Below are positions 8,277-14,209 of a DNA stretch of 14,365 nt, piece by piece. The notes beneath the pieces are model-generated. The model was not told the DNA's origin and searched no databases. It was given only the letters and a program-made list of their open reading frames with translations. Each line of letters starts with the position of its first letter. Position 1 is the first letter of the stretch. The translations under genes and the position numbers were made by a program. The DNA is taken from positions 1 through 14,365 of the forward strand of contig CABVAS010000020.1 of the NCBI GenBank assembly GCA_902496375.1. The letters run 5' to 3'. This stretch comes from an uncultured Collinsella sp. GTDB lineage: Bacteria > Actinomycetota > Coriobacteriia > Coriobacteriales > Coriobacteriaceae.

Positions 8277-8298
8277 GAGGCCCGCAAAAGCGAGCCTC
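8277..8298 (-). terminator. Candidate terminator of the minus-strand frl operon
   Basis: GAGGC and GCCTC (8277-8281 / 8294-8298), with an inner CGC/GCG and an AAAA loop on the plus strand, form a stem with one mismatch. Read on the minus strand it is followed by TTTGCGTT; read on the plus strand no T-run follows. The operon that ends at 8650, or its decayed last gene, would therefore stop here. The tail is short, so it is moderate rather than strong. Confidence 0.5.
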
Positions 8299-8370
8299 CC
8301 AGGTGACAACAGAATATGTAATGCAGTAATTACTGGCCGCAGAACTTCACCATGATCTCGACCATGGACT

Positions 8371-8401
8371 CTTGCCTATGGACAAAATGTCCATAGGCAA
8401 G
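8371..8401. repeat. Perfect 13-bp inverted repeat, 5-base spacer
   Basis: CTTGCCTATGGAC (8371-8383) pairs exactly with 8389-8401 around AAAAT. No T-run follows on either strand, so it is not an obvious terminator. It could be a protein-binding palindrome, an RNA hairpin, or a scar of a mobile element. Confidence 0.75.
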
Positions 8402-8441
8402 GAGATGAAAGAGTAAGGACAACGCCCTCTAAAAGAAGGCC

Positions 8442-8479
8442 GTATATGAAGATTGCATATCCCTTTTGCCTTCATATAC
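8442..8479. repeat. Perfect 10-bp inverted repeat, 18-base spacer
   Basis: GTATATGAAG (8442-8451) is the reverse complement of CTTCATATAC (8470-8479). It is AT-rich compared with its surroundings and lies within the decayed stretch. Confidence 0.65.
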
Positions 8480-8613
8480 TCAAGAAGCACCCCTCGAAGC
8501 GCTCCTGAGAGGCCCCCTTGGATGCAACCCAGGGGATCCAGATTCTGGTAGACATCGGCGCAGCAAAATCCTGCCGCGCAGGCAAGAACGGACATCTTGA
8601 CTCCTAACGCAAT

Positions 8614-8637
8614 GCGGGGCGCCCCAAGACACCCCGC
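8614..8637 (-). repeat. GC-rich hairpin after the kinase gene
   Basis: GCGGGG (8614-8619) pairs with CCCCGC (8632-8637). On the minus strand it follows the kinase stop and is succeeded only by ATTGCGTT, so it is a weak terminator or mRNA 3'-end stabiliser at best. Confidence 0.35.
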
Positions 8638-8649
8638 CACGACAAAAAA

Positions 8650-9522
8650 CTAGTTCTCGTAGACCAGCGGGTGGCCCCAACTGCCCTCGATCTTGCAGGT
8701 CTCCGCCGCAAAACCGGCAGCGAAGTCCAAGCTCTCGCGAATCGCGGCCTCGCCGCACTCGCCGGCCTTCTTCTTGGAAAGATAGGTGACCAAAAACGCC
8801 GTCAGCAGTGAATCGCCGGCCGCCATAGCGTCTTTGAGCTCCTCGGGCGCCACGGGCTTGATGCCCTGCTCGTAGAAGTTTTCGCCGTCATAGGCGACGG
8901 AGCCCTTGCTCCCGCGCGATGCGCATACGATTTGAGGGCCAAGGGCCTTCACCCACTCGAGCTTCGCCTTGATATCCTCCAGGGAAGCGTCGCCCATGGA
9001 CATAAAGGCGTACGTCACAAATGGCGCAATCTGCCCGAAGTGCTCGTCGGTGGAGTCATCGGAGAAGTCGAAGCTGATAGGCACGCCGGCAGCCTTGATC
9101 TTGGGGAGTTCGCGCTCGGTGAAGCAGTAGTTGCCGCTGTGCACCAAATCGAAGCCGCTGACGTACTCGGCGGCGAAGCGGTCTATCACGTAGCGCATGT
9201 CGCCACGTATGCCGCCTTCATTGGAGCCCAGGAAGATACGGTCCCCGGTCTCGTCAACGGTCACGCGAGCGGCGCCGTTGACGCCCAGGACCTGCTGGCA
9301 GCGAAGAAGCTCGACGCCCTCGTCCTCGAGCGATGCTATAACGTGCTCGGCCTCCTCATCTGATCCGAAGATTCCCATGTAGGCGCTGCGATCGACGCCG
9401 AGCTTCTTGGCGAAGACGGCGAAGTTAACTGCATTGCCGCCGGGATACATGGTCTTGATGTGCTCGTACTTATCGACAACGTTGTCTCCAAAGCCAAGCA
9501 CGCTTATAGGATAGGCTGCCAT
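8650..9522 (-). CDS. frlD: PfkB-family sugar kinase, FrlD-like (fructoselysine 6-kinase)
   Basis: A 290-residue ribokinase/PfkB protein. It has GFGDNVVDKY (10-19) and the family signature GGNAVNFA (28-35) near the N-terminus, and the second signature DAMAAGDS (231-238) with the catalytic-base position D237; the usual GAGDS is AAGDS here. The end (IEGSWGHP) resembles the E. coli FrlD C-terminus. FrlD phosphorylates fructoselysine on C6 of the sugar using ATP. The neighbouring FrlB-like deglycase, FrlC-like epimerase and GntR regulator make this role likely, although another Amadori compound could be the substrate. The start at 9522 is preferred over the ATG at 9534 because GGAG (9529-9532) lies 6 bases upstream. 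It is the last intact gene of the minus-strand cluster. Confidence 0.8.
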   Translation of the reverse strand: MAAYPISVLGFGDNVVDKYEHIKTMYPGGNAVNFAVFAKKLGVDRSAYMGIFGSDEEAEHVIASLEDEGVELLRCQQVLGVNGAARVTVDETGDRIFLGSNEGGIRGDMRYVIDRFAAEYVSGFDLVHSGNYCFTERELPKIKAAGVPISFDFSDDSTDEHFGQIAPFVTYAFMSMGDASLEDIKAKLEWVKALGPQIVCASRGSKGSVAYDGENFYEQGIKPVAPEELKDAMAAGDSLLTAFLVTYLSKKKAGECGEAAIRESLDFAAGFAAETCKIEGSWGHPLVYEN

Positions 9523-9528
9523 GGTTAT

Positions 9529-9532
9529 CTCC
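9529..9532 (-). promoter_or_regulatory. Ribosome binding site fixing the kinase start
   Basis: GGAG on the minus strand is 6 bases before the ATG at 9522. The upstream in-frame ATG at 9534 overlaps this motif. Confidence 0.6.
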
Positions 9533-9565
9533 ATTCAGGTAAACCGCCGTGGTTACGGCGAGCAG

Positions 9566-9611
9566 ACGGGGCGCGAGGGATTCGCACGTCTCAACGCGCC
9601 TCGCGCCCCGT
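9566..9611. repeat. 13-bp GC-rich hairpin between deglycase and kinase genes
   Basis: ACGGGGCGCGAGG (9566-9578) pairs perfectly with 9599-9611 around a 20-base loop. A TTTT run follows on the plus strand only. On the frl transcript (minus strand) it would be an intercistronic hairpin without a U-tract, suited to protecting the upstream mRNA or tuning kinase expression. On the plus strand it would act as a terminator of antisense transcription. Confidence 0.6.
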
Positions 9612-9621
9612 TTTAAAATCG

Positions 9622-10590
9622 CTAGTACTTCTCGATGCCCATGTAACGACGCACGTCCGGGTGATGGTCGAACACCTTGCCGCGAGCGGAGCGCAGCTCA
9701 CAGTTCATCGCGTAGAACAGGATTGGATCAAGGAACGCGCGAACGCTCGCCGGTACTTGGTCCATGCCGTACTCCATGGCGTCGAGCACCATAAGAGTGT
9801 CGGTATGGGTCTCGAGGAATGCGAGGGCGCGCTCATCCATGGCTCGGCACTCACTAGAAGACATCTGCAGGAAGTAGAAGACTCCGGGCTCGGTCACCTC
9901 GAAGGGGCCGTGGAAGTACTCGCCGGAGTGGATATAGGCGCAGCTCTGCCACTGCATCTCCATAAGCGAGCAGATAGCGAAGCCATAGGCCTGGCTAAAC
10001 ACGGGACCGGACCCCAAGATATACAGGAACTTGTGGTCCTGGCACAGGGCGGCAAAACGGTCGCAGAGTTCGGCGTTGACCTTCTCGCGAGCTGCAGGCA
10101 GGATCTGGTCCATCTTGGCGATGCCTTCGTACATGTCGGCAAGGTCGGCATAACCTTCCTGCTGATCCAGGAGCTCGGAAGCGAGAGCCAAAGAGATGCC
10201 GGCGGGCACCTCCGCCTGCGGAACTCCCTCGTCCCACGGATATACCCAGCACATCCACTCACCGTTATCGATGCCGGAACCCGCGTTGTCCGTCTGCACG
10301 ATAACGGTCGCGCCCGCCGCCTTGGCGATCGAGCACGCATCGATTACCTCGGGGGTGTTGCCGGAGTGGCTGCAAGCGATGACAAGGGACTTTTCGCCCA
10401 GGCGCTTGGGACGCATGATATCGAACTCGCGAGCGGTATACGCCTCGCTGGCAAACGTAGTCGCCTCGCGCTTGAGCAGCTCGTGGGCGGGCAGCAGGTC
10501 GATGAGGGAGCCGCCGCAGGCAACCCAGAAGACGCTATCGAAACCGCCCTTTTCAGCGATTGCGTCGGCGATAAGATCATGTGCGTTCAT
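9622..10590 (-). CDS. frlB: FrlB-like SIS-domain fructosamine 6-phosphate deglycase
   Basis: A 322-residue protein with two SIS modules: ACGGS (24-28) and SHSGNT (74-79) in the first, GSGP (193-196) in the second. The stretch SGEYFHGPFEVTEPGV and the C-terminal DHHPDVRRYMG closely match E. coli FrlB. The pair E211 and H227, 16 residues apart, falls at the positions of the catalytic Glu and His known in FraB (E214/H230) and GlmS (E488/H504). FrlB splits fructoselysine 6-phosphate into glucose 6-phosphate and lysine in the cytoplasm. The start at 10590 is chosen because AAGGAAG (10598-10604) lies 7 bases upstream. It follows the epimerase gene by 100 bases. The deglycase family is secure; the amino-acid part of the substrate is inferred from neighbours. 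Confidence 0.88.
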   Translation of the reverse strand: MNAHDLIADAIAEKGGFDSVFWVACGGSLIDLLPAHELLKREATTFASEAYTAREFDIMRPKRLGEKSLVIACSHSGNTPEVIDACSIAKAAGATVIVQTDNAGSGIDNGEWMCWVYPWDEGVPQAEVPAGISLALASELLDQQEGYADLADMYEGIAKMDQILPAAREKVNAELCDRFAALCQDHKFLYILGSGPVFSQAYGFAICSLMEMQWQSCAYIHSGEYFHGPFEVTEPGVFYFLQMSSSECRAMDERALAFLETHTDTLMVLDAMEYGMDQVPASVRAFLDPILFYAMNCELRSARGKVFDHHPDVRRYMGIEKY

Positions 10591-10611
10591 TGTTATTCTT
10601 CCTTTCGATAC

Positions 10612-10627
10612 GGCGGACGAATCCGCC
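10612..10627 (-). repeat. Small hairpin between epimerase and deglycase genes
   Basis: GGCGGA (10612-10617) pairs with TCCGCC (10622-10627) around a 4-base loop. There is no T-run on the transcribed strand. It is probably a minor mRNA structure. Confidence 0.35.
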
Positions 10628-10690
10628 AACGTTTACTGCGAGTCTTCTCGTCAAGCGTGTTGACTTCCCCACGCGAATGGGAGCTACGCG

Positions 10691-11548
10691 CTAGTCGACA
10701 AAATACCTCTCGAAGGCGTCCATGTTGTGCCGGTCCGCTGCTGCGGGATCATCGAAATACCTTCCATCGGTGATCTCCTGGCCAAGATAGCCCTCGAACC
10801 CATGCGCGTTGAGGACGCGTACGAAATCGTCCATACTGTGCTTTCCATCGCCCCAAACCAGATGGCCATATGGGTCGCCATCAATGAAGCGCATGTTCCT
10901 TATGGCACCATCGCCAAACTCGGCAAACCACTCTTCAAGGCTCTCGCCGGCGACTCCCATAGCGGTAGTGTCCACCATTGGAGTAAGGTGCGGGCTGGCT
11001 ACTTGGTCAAGCATGCGCCTGGCGTCCGCGAGTGTAACCACCAAGTTGCTCTCTTCCGGCCTCAGGCTCTCCATGCAGAGGGTCACGCCGTGCTCGCCGG
11101 CATAGTCCGCAAGAATCGCCAAGTGCTCGGCAGAGCGCTTCCAAGCCTCCTCGCGGTCCTCGTCCCAATCGCCCCAACCGGAGTTGATGGACATATACGG
11201 GGCGCCGAGCACCTCGGCGAGCTCGATGCCGTGCTTAAAGTAAGCGAGGCTCCGCTGCGCGTGCAGGGGCTTTCTGGCAGCGTACTGCCACGGATACACC
11301 ACGTTCTCCGGACACAGGGAGCTCACGGAGAGTCCGCGGGACTCGATCTTGCGGCGAAGCTCGTCGGCCTCGAAATACCCCGTGTGGTCCAGCGTCACGT
11401 GCGGCTCGGCCGCCCAAAGCTCGATGGTTTTGAAGCCAAGGCGCTGCTGAGCATCAAGGAAGTAATCGAGCGACCACATGATGTAGTGAATGTTCATGCC
11501 GGCGACCTGCTCGCGACGCAGACGGGGTGTGGAAGCGCTTAAATCCAT
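10691..11548 (-). CDS. frlC: FrlC-like TIM-barrel sugar-amine epimerase
   Basis: A 285-residue protein of the xylose-isomerase-like TIM-barrel (AP endonuclease 2) superfamily. It aligns by eye with E. coli FrlC, which interconverts psicoselysine and fructoselysine (3-epimerisation): FKTIELWAAEPH (39-50), MESLRPEESN (159-168), MVDTTAMG (191-198), FEGYLGQEITD (251-261). Expected metal ligands are E160, D193, a His, and E258. At the His position (HLHIVD in FrlC) this protein reads MRFID, with R220. The start at 11548 is supported by AGGAGG (11557-11562) 8 bases upstream; the in-frame GTG at 11557 overlaps that site. The ribosome site touches the stop of the permease gene, which suggests translational coupling. 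Other family members act on free ketoses or inosose, so the exact reaction is inference. Confidence 0.8.
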   Translation of the reverse strand: MDLSASTPRLRREQVAGMNIHYIMWSLDYFLDAQQRLGFKTIELWAAEPHVTLDHTGYFEADELRRKIESRGLSVSSLCPENVVYPWQYAARKPLHAQRSLAYFKHGIELAEVLGAPYMSINSGWGDWDEDREEAWKRSAEHLAILADYAGEHGVTLCMESLRPEESNLVVTLADARRMLDQVASPHLTPMVDTTAMGVAGESLEEWFAEFGDGAIRNMRFIDGDPYGHLVWGDGKHSMDDFVRVLNAHGFEGYLGQEITDGRYFDDPAAADRHNMDAFERYFVD

Positions 11549-11556
11549 GCTGGGCA

Positions 11557-11562
11557 CCTCCT
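11557..11562 (-). promoter_or_regulatory. Ribosome binding site of the epimerase gene, overlapping the permease stop
   Basis: AGGAGG on the minus strand shares bases with the permease TAG (11561-11563) and is 8 bases before the ATG at 11548. It rules out the GTG at 11557 as start. Confidence 0.75.
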
Positions 11563-13023
11563 ACATCGGCAGTAGGCCGGAAATCACAGTCGCGACCAAT
11601 CCGAACAGAACCATGAAGATAAAGAACTTCCAGATGGTCTTCCACCATTGCCCGAAGGAGATCTTCGCCACGGCAAGACCCGCGACGGTCATGCCCGCAA
11701 CGGGGCTGATGGTGTTGACGGTCTGGTTCGCGAACTGCAGAGCGGTGACGGCAGCCTCGGGATTGAGGCCCATAAGCTCGGTCAGCGGGCCCATGACGGG
11801 CATGGTGAGTGCAGCGAGGCCGGAGCTGGAAGGAACCAGCAGCGAAAGCAGGCCGAGGACGATGTACATGAAGGTGGTATAGATGAAGGACGGAGCGCCC
11901 GCAAGGAGTCCGACGAGCCAGTTAAGAATAGAGTCGATGATCATTCCGCCCTCTGCGACGACCAGGATGCCGCGGGCGATGCCGATGATGCAGGCTGCGT
12001 AGGCGAAGTCGGCGATTCGCGGACGAACTCCTCCGCAATGGTCTTCTCGTCCAGGCCGCCGAGTATGCCGGCAAGAAGGCCCATGGCCAGGAACACCATG
12101 GAGATCTCGTCCATATACCAGCCCTGGGTAACGAGGCCCCACACGATAACGCCCATGCCGACCGCGAAATCAATGAGGACGAGCTTGTGGCGAAGCGTGA
12201 ACTCCTCTTCGATAGAAGCATCGGTGACAGAGAACTCGATGCGCTTCTGCTTATCGTCCTCATAGGTGATGGAGGACTTGGGATCGAGCTTGACGCGGCG
12301 CGCGTAGCGCATGGCCCAGAAAATGCCCGCGGCGGTGAAGATGACCCACAGGATGGCGCGGAGCCAAAGCTGGGGATTTCCCTCGATGCCGATAACGCCC
12401 TGGGCGATCAGCACGTTGAAAGGATCAATAATGGATGCGCAGTAACCAAGGTTGGGGCCGAGGAAGCAGATGATGAACGCGGTCATGGAGTCATACCCGA
12501 TGCTCAGCATGATGGGGATGAAGATCGCGTAGAACGGCAGCGCCTCCTCGGACATGCCGAACGTGGTGCCGCAGATCGAGAGCAGGATCATGGAGATGGG
12601 GATGATCAAGATGTCCTTGTTCTTCAGCTTCTTGATCACGCGGCTCATGCCGGCGTTTAGGGCGTTGGTCTTGGTGACGATGGCGAACGATCCGCCGATC
12701 AGCAGGACGAACGCGACGACATCGGCCGCAGCCTGAATGCCCTTGGCGGGAGCCTGCAGGACGGCATCGATGCCCTGTCGCAGATCGACGGTCTCCCCCG
12801 TCTCCGAATCGGTGTAGACCTTGTCGACCTCTTGGTACGTTCCGGCTACGGCGACTTCTCGCTCGCCCGCGGCCGTCTGAATGGTCTGGCGGTCGAACTG
12901 ACCCGATGGGACGATCCATGTGAGCACCGCGAAGAACACGATCAGCATGAACGCGATGGTGTACACATGGGGAAGCTGGAGATGGAATCTGCGCTTGGGC
13001 TTCTCCTGTTTGGCATCCGACAT
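11561..13023 (-). pseudogene. YfcC-family (DcuC-type) permease, broken by a one-base frameshift
   Basis: From the ATG at 13023 (AGGAGG at 13030-13035, 6-base spacing) a 360-codon frame runs to 11941. Its last 21 codons or so are nonsense of unusual composition (ESPTSPTQPASS). The missing half continues in the next frame to the stop at 11561. Restoring one C near 12018 on the plus strand joins them as FVRGIADFAYAACIIGIARG and gives 487 residues, close to E. coli YfcC (506). The protein has many membrane spans and conserved stretches such as IGGSFAIVTKTNALNAG, GMSEEALPFYAI and LGYCASIIDPFNVLIAQG. The family belongs to the C4-dicarboxylate-uptake-C group of anion/amino-acid carriers. Here it is expected to import the Amadori substrate; the DcuC-like fructose-asparagine carrier FraA of Salmonella is a precedent. 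A sequencing error is possible. Confidence 0.85.
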
Positions 13024-13077
13024 TCTTAACCTCCTGCCAGAGCAACGATGCTTGCCAAAAATCCTTCACGTATAGGC

Positions 13078-13098
13078 AAACATCTTAGGTTGTTCTAT
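13078..13098. promoter_or_regulatory. Repeat/operator copy 1, just downstream of the -10 box
   Basis: A 21-bp sequence with core TTAGGTTGTTCTAT, matching 13128-13148 at 20 of 21 positions. It overlaps an inverted repeat AGGTT (13087-13091) / AACCT (13103-13107) and the GTTCTATGTATAAC stretch (13092-13105), which has the GT..TA..TA..AC pattern typical of HutC-type GntR operators. Binding by the adjacent regulator is inferred. Confidence 0.6.
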
Positions 13099-13126
13099 GT
13101 ATAACCTGCATGAAGGCGTCGGTTAA
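13098..13126 (-). promoter_or_regulatory. Candidate frl operon promoter
   Basis: On the minus strand, TTAACC (-35, 13121-13126) and TATACA (-10, 13098-13103) are 17 bases apart, each partly matching the sigma-70 consensus. Transcription would start near 13091, giving a leader of about 68 bases before the permease ATG. The promoter is bracketed by the two repeats. Confidence 0.5.
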
Positions 13127-13127
13127 G

Positions 13128-13148
13128 AAACATATTAGGTTGTTCTAT
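13128..13148. promoter_or_regulatory. Repeat/operator copy 2, just upstream of the -35 box
   Basis: Second copy of the 21-bp direct repeat, one mismatch from 13078-13098 and exactly 50 bp away, close to five helical turns. The palindromic half AACCT is less preserved here (GGTAAC at 13153-13158). Confidence 0.6.
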
Positions 13149-13220
13149 AAGTGGTAACTTTTACGCGCTAAACGGACCTGCCGCGGCAATACGAGAACAG
13201 CGCTGTGTGAGACAGAGCCG

Positions 13221-13955
13221 CTAGATATCGAAGCTGTAGCGCGAACCCACGTAGTACTGTCTGCCATAGCAGAAGCGCTCTCCGTTGGAATCGAGAAAGC
13301 CCGCGTTCATGAAGAACAGCGGCTCCCCTACTGGGACCTTGAGCTCGCGGGCGGCATCAATTCCCGCACGGGCGATCTCCAGCCTGCAGGGATCGGACGA
13401 GCAGGGATACCTACCCGTACGCTCCCCCACGGCCTCGAATATCGAACAATTGGAGAGACCGATATCTTTGAGAAATTCGAATCCATCGACAGGATAGTAG
13501 TTGTTCTCGAACAGGACCGGCACGCCGTCTGCGGTACGCACGCGTGAGACCAAGATGAGGTCAGAGCCTTCATCCAAGCCAAAGAAAGAAGCGAGGTCGC
13601 GATCGGCGGCAACGGTCTTGCGGGCAACGACGCGAGCGCCCGCCTTCATGCCGTTTTCAGCGCATGCTTGGGTAAAACTCTGAACATCGTCCTTCTGATG
13701 CACCTTGCGAATTATCTTTGTCGCGGTCACAAACGTACCACGCCCCTGCCGCTTGGTGAGATACCCCTCGCCCACAAGCTCCTCTATTGCGCGGCGAACC
13801 GTGACCCTTCCCACGCCGTACATCTTAGAAAGCTCAAGTTCCGTTGGAATCTGCGAGTCAACGGGATATGTCCCCTGTTCGATATCGCTCTTAAGCAAAT
13901 CGAGCACCTGTTGATACAGCGGGGCGGAAGAGCCCCCATCCAGATGCGCATCCAC
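13221..13955 (-). CDS. frlR: GntR/HutC-family transcriptional regulator (FrlR-like)
   Basis: A 244-residue regulator. The N-terminal winged helix-turn-helix (about 12-76) carries the hallmark sequence PLYQQV, IPTELELSKMYGVGRVTVRRAIEEL (36-60) and GRGTFV (71-76). Residues about 92-242 are a UTRA effector domain of the HutC subfamily, ending with GRQYYVGSRYSFDI. Such regulators sit beside the sugar-amine genes they repress and are released by a (phospho)sugar ligand; E. coli FrlR and Salmonella FraR are examples. The start is GTG at 13955 with GGGAG (13963-13967) 7 bases upstream; the nearby ATG at 13951 is out of frame. It is transcribed in the same direction as the catabolic genes, 197 bases upstream of the permease. 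Its ligand is inferred from neighbours. Confidence 0.88.
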   Translation of the reverse strand: MDAHLDGGSSAPLYQQVLDLLKSDIEQGTYPVDSQIPTELELSKMYGVGRVTVRRAIEELVGEGYLTKRQGRGTFVTATKIIRKVHQKDDVQSFTQACAENGMKAGARVVARKTVAADRDLASFFGLDEGSDLILVSRVRTADGVPVLFENNYYPVDGFEFLKDIGLSNCSIFEAVGERTGRYPCSSDPCRLEIARAGIDAARELKVPVGEPLFFMNAGFLDSNGERFCYGRQYYVGSRYSFDI

Positions 13956-13996
13956 AAAAACTCTCCCTTTAAGGCGTTCGCGATCTCAACGACTCC

Positions 13997-14026
13997 ATTC
14001 TACCGCACACGGAAAAATGAGGTTAA
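13997..14026 (-). promoter_or_regulatory. Candidate promoter of the regulator gene
   Basis: On the minus strand, TTAACC (14021-14026) and TAGAAT (13997-14002) are 18 bases apart, about 40 bases before the GTG start. The -35 is identical to that proposed for the permease promoter. No copy of the 21-bp repeat is visible here, so autoregulation through that element is not supported. Confidence 0.45.
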
Positions 14027-14200
14027 ACACATAGGGGCCCTGCATGTTTGAGCGGATCGGGAATCTGGTCGCTGATTTCGTCCGCATTTGCTTGCGAAAA
14101 ACCAAAACGCTCCTCGCGCTTGGCGAACACGGTGAGGCCCGCCGCCTTGCACGCAGCGATCGATGATGCTCGTGTGATGTTGGCTTCCTTCCTTTGCTTG
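14023..14200 (-). pseudogene. Truncated C-terminal remnant resembling a HAD-type hydrolase
   Basis: The minus-strand frame ending at 14023 contains ASSIAACKAAGLTVFAKREE followed by an Ala/Asp segment and ISDQIPD. This resembles the closing part of HAD-superfamily phosphatases or phosphoglucomutases (after the acidic motif, xAAKAAGMxV). The N-terminal catalytic parts are absent: upstream lies the end of another gene in a different frame, and no ATG with a ribosome site precedes it. I read it as the tail of a deleted gene. The similarity is by eye and could be chance. Confidence 0.35.
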
Positions 14201-14209
14201 CGAGGCGCG

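Larger units (their letters stand above)
8330..8595 (-). pseudogene. Decayed gene remnant with PfkB-like beginning
   Basis: On the minus strand, AGGAG (8601-8605) sits 5 bases before an ATG at 8595, a well-formed start. The first residues (MSVLACAAGFCCADVYQNLD) resemble the start of PfkB-family sugar kinases, with an Asp-x-Tyr region and a GG 18 residues after the GF, the same spacing as in the neighbouring FrlD-like kinase. After about 30 codons no similarity remains and the frame stops at 8347 (82 codons). A different frame ends at 8330 with a plausible protein tail (MVEIMVKFCGQ). Two inverted repeats lie inside. I read it as the two ends of a gene that lost its middle, but it could be a small unknown protein. 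The identity is weak inference. Confidence 0.3.
13024..13220. other. Regulatory intergenic region between permease and regulator genes
   Basis: A 197-base gap holding the frl promoter and the paired repeats listed separately. It also holds two 10-bp perfect palindromes, TGCCGCGGCA (13179-13188) and ACAGCGCTGT (13197-13206), just beyond the regulator stop. I see no clear terminator for the regulator gene, so some read-through into the catabolic genes is possible. Confidence 0.6.

Noticed and set aside
8601..8649. T-run directly after the kinase stop as its terminator
   Set aside because: The TTTTTT follows the stop codon without a preceding hairpin, and the next hairpin lacks a T-tail.
9460..10773. 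A 437-codon plus-strand open frame across the kinase and deglycase genes
   Set aside because: It is antisense to two genes with clear family motifs and good ribosome sites. Its product is low in recognisable features, and long antisense frames are expected in GC-rich DNA.
10727..11542. A 271-codon plus-strand open frame antisense to the epimerase
   Set aside because: It is a shadow of the FrlC-like gene, with no ribosome site or family motif.
13078..13148. A two-repeat CRISPR-like array
   Set aside because: Only two copies, with a 29-base gap that contains promoter-like elements, no further repeats and no cas genes.
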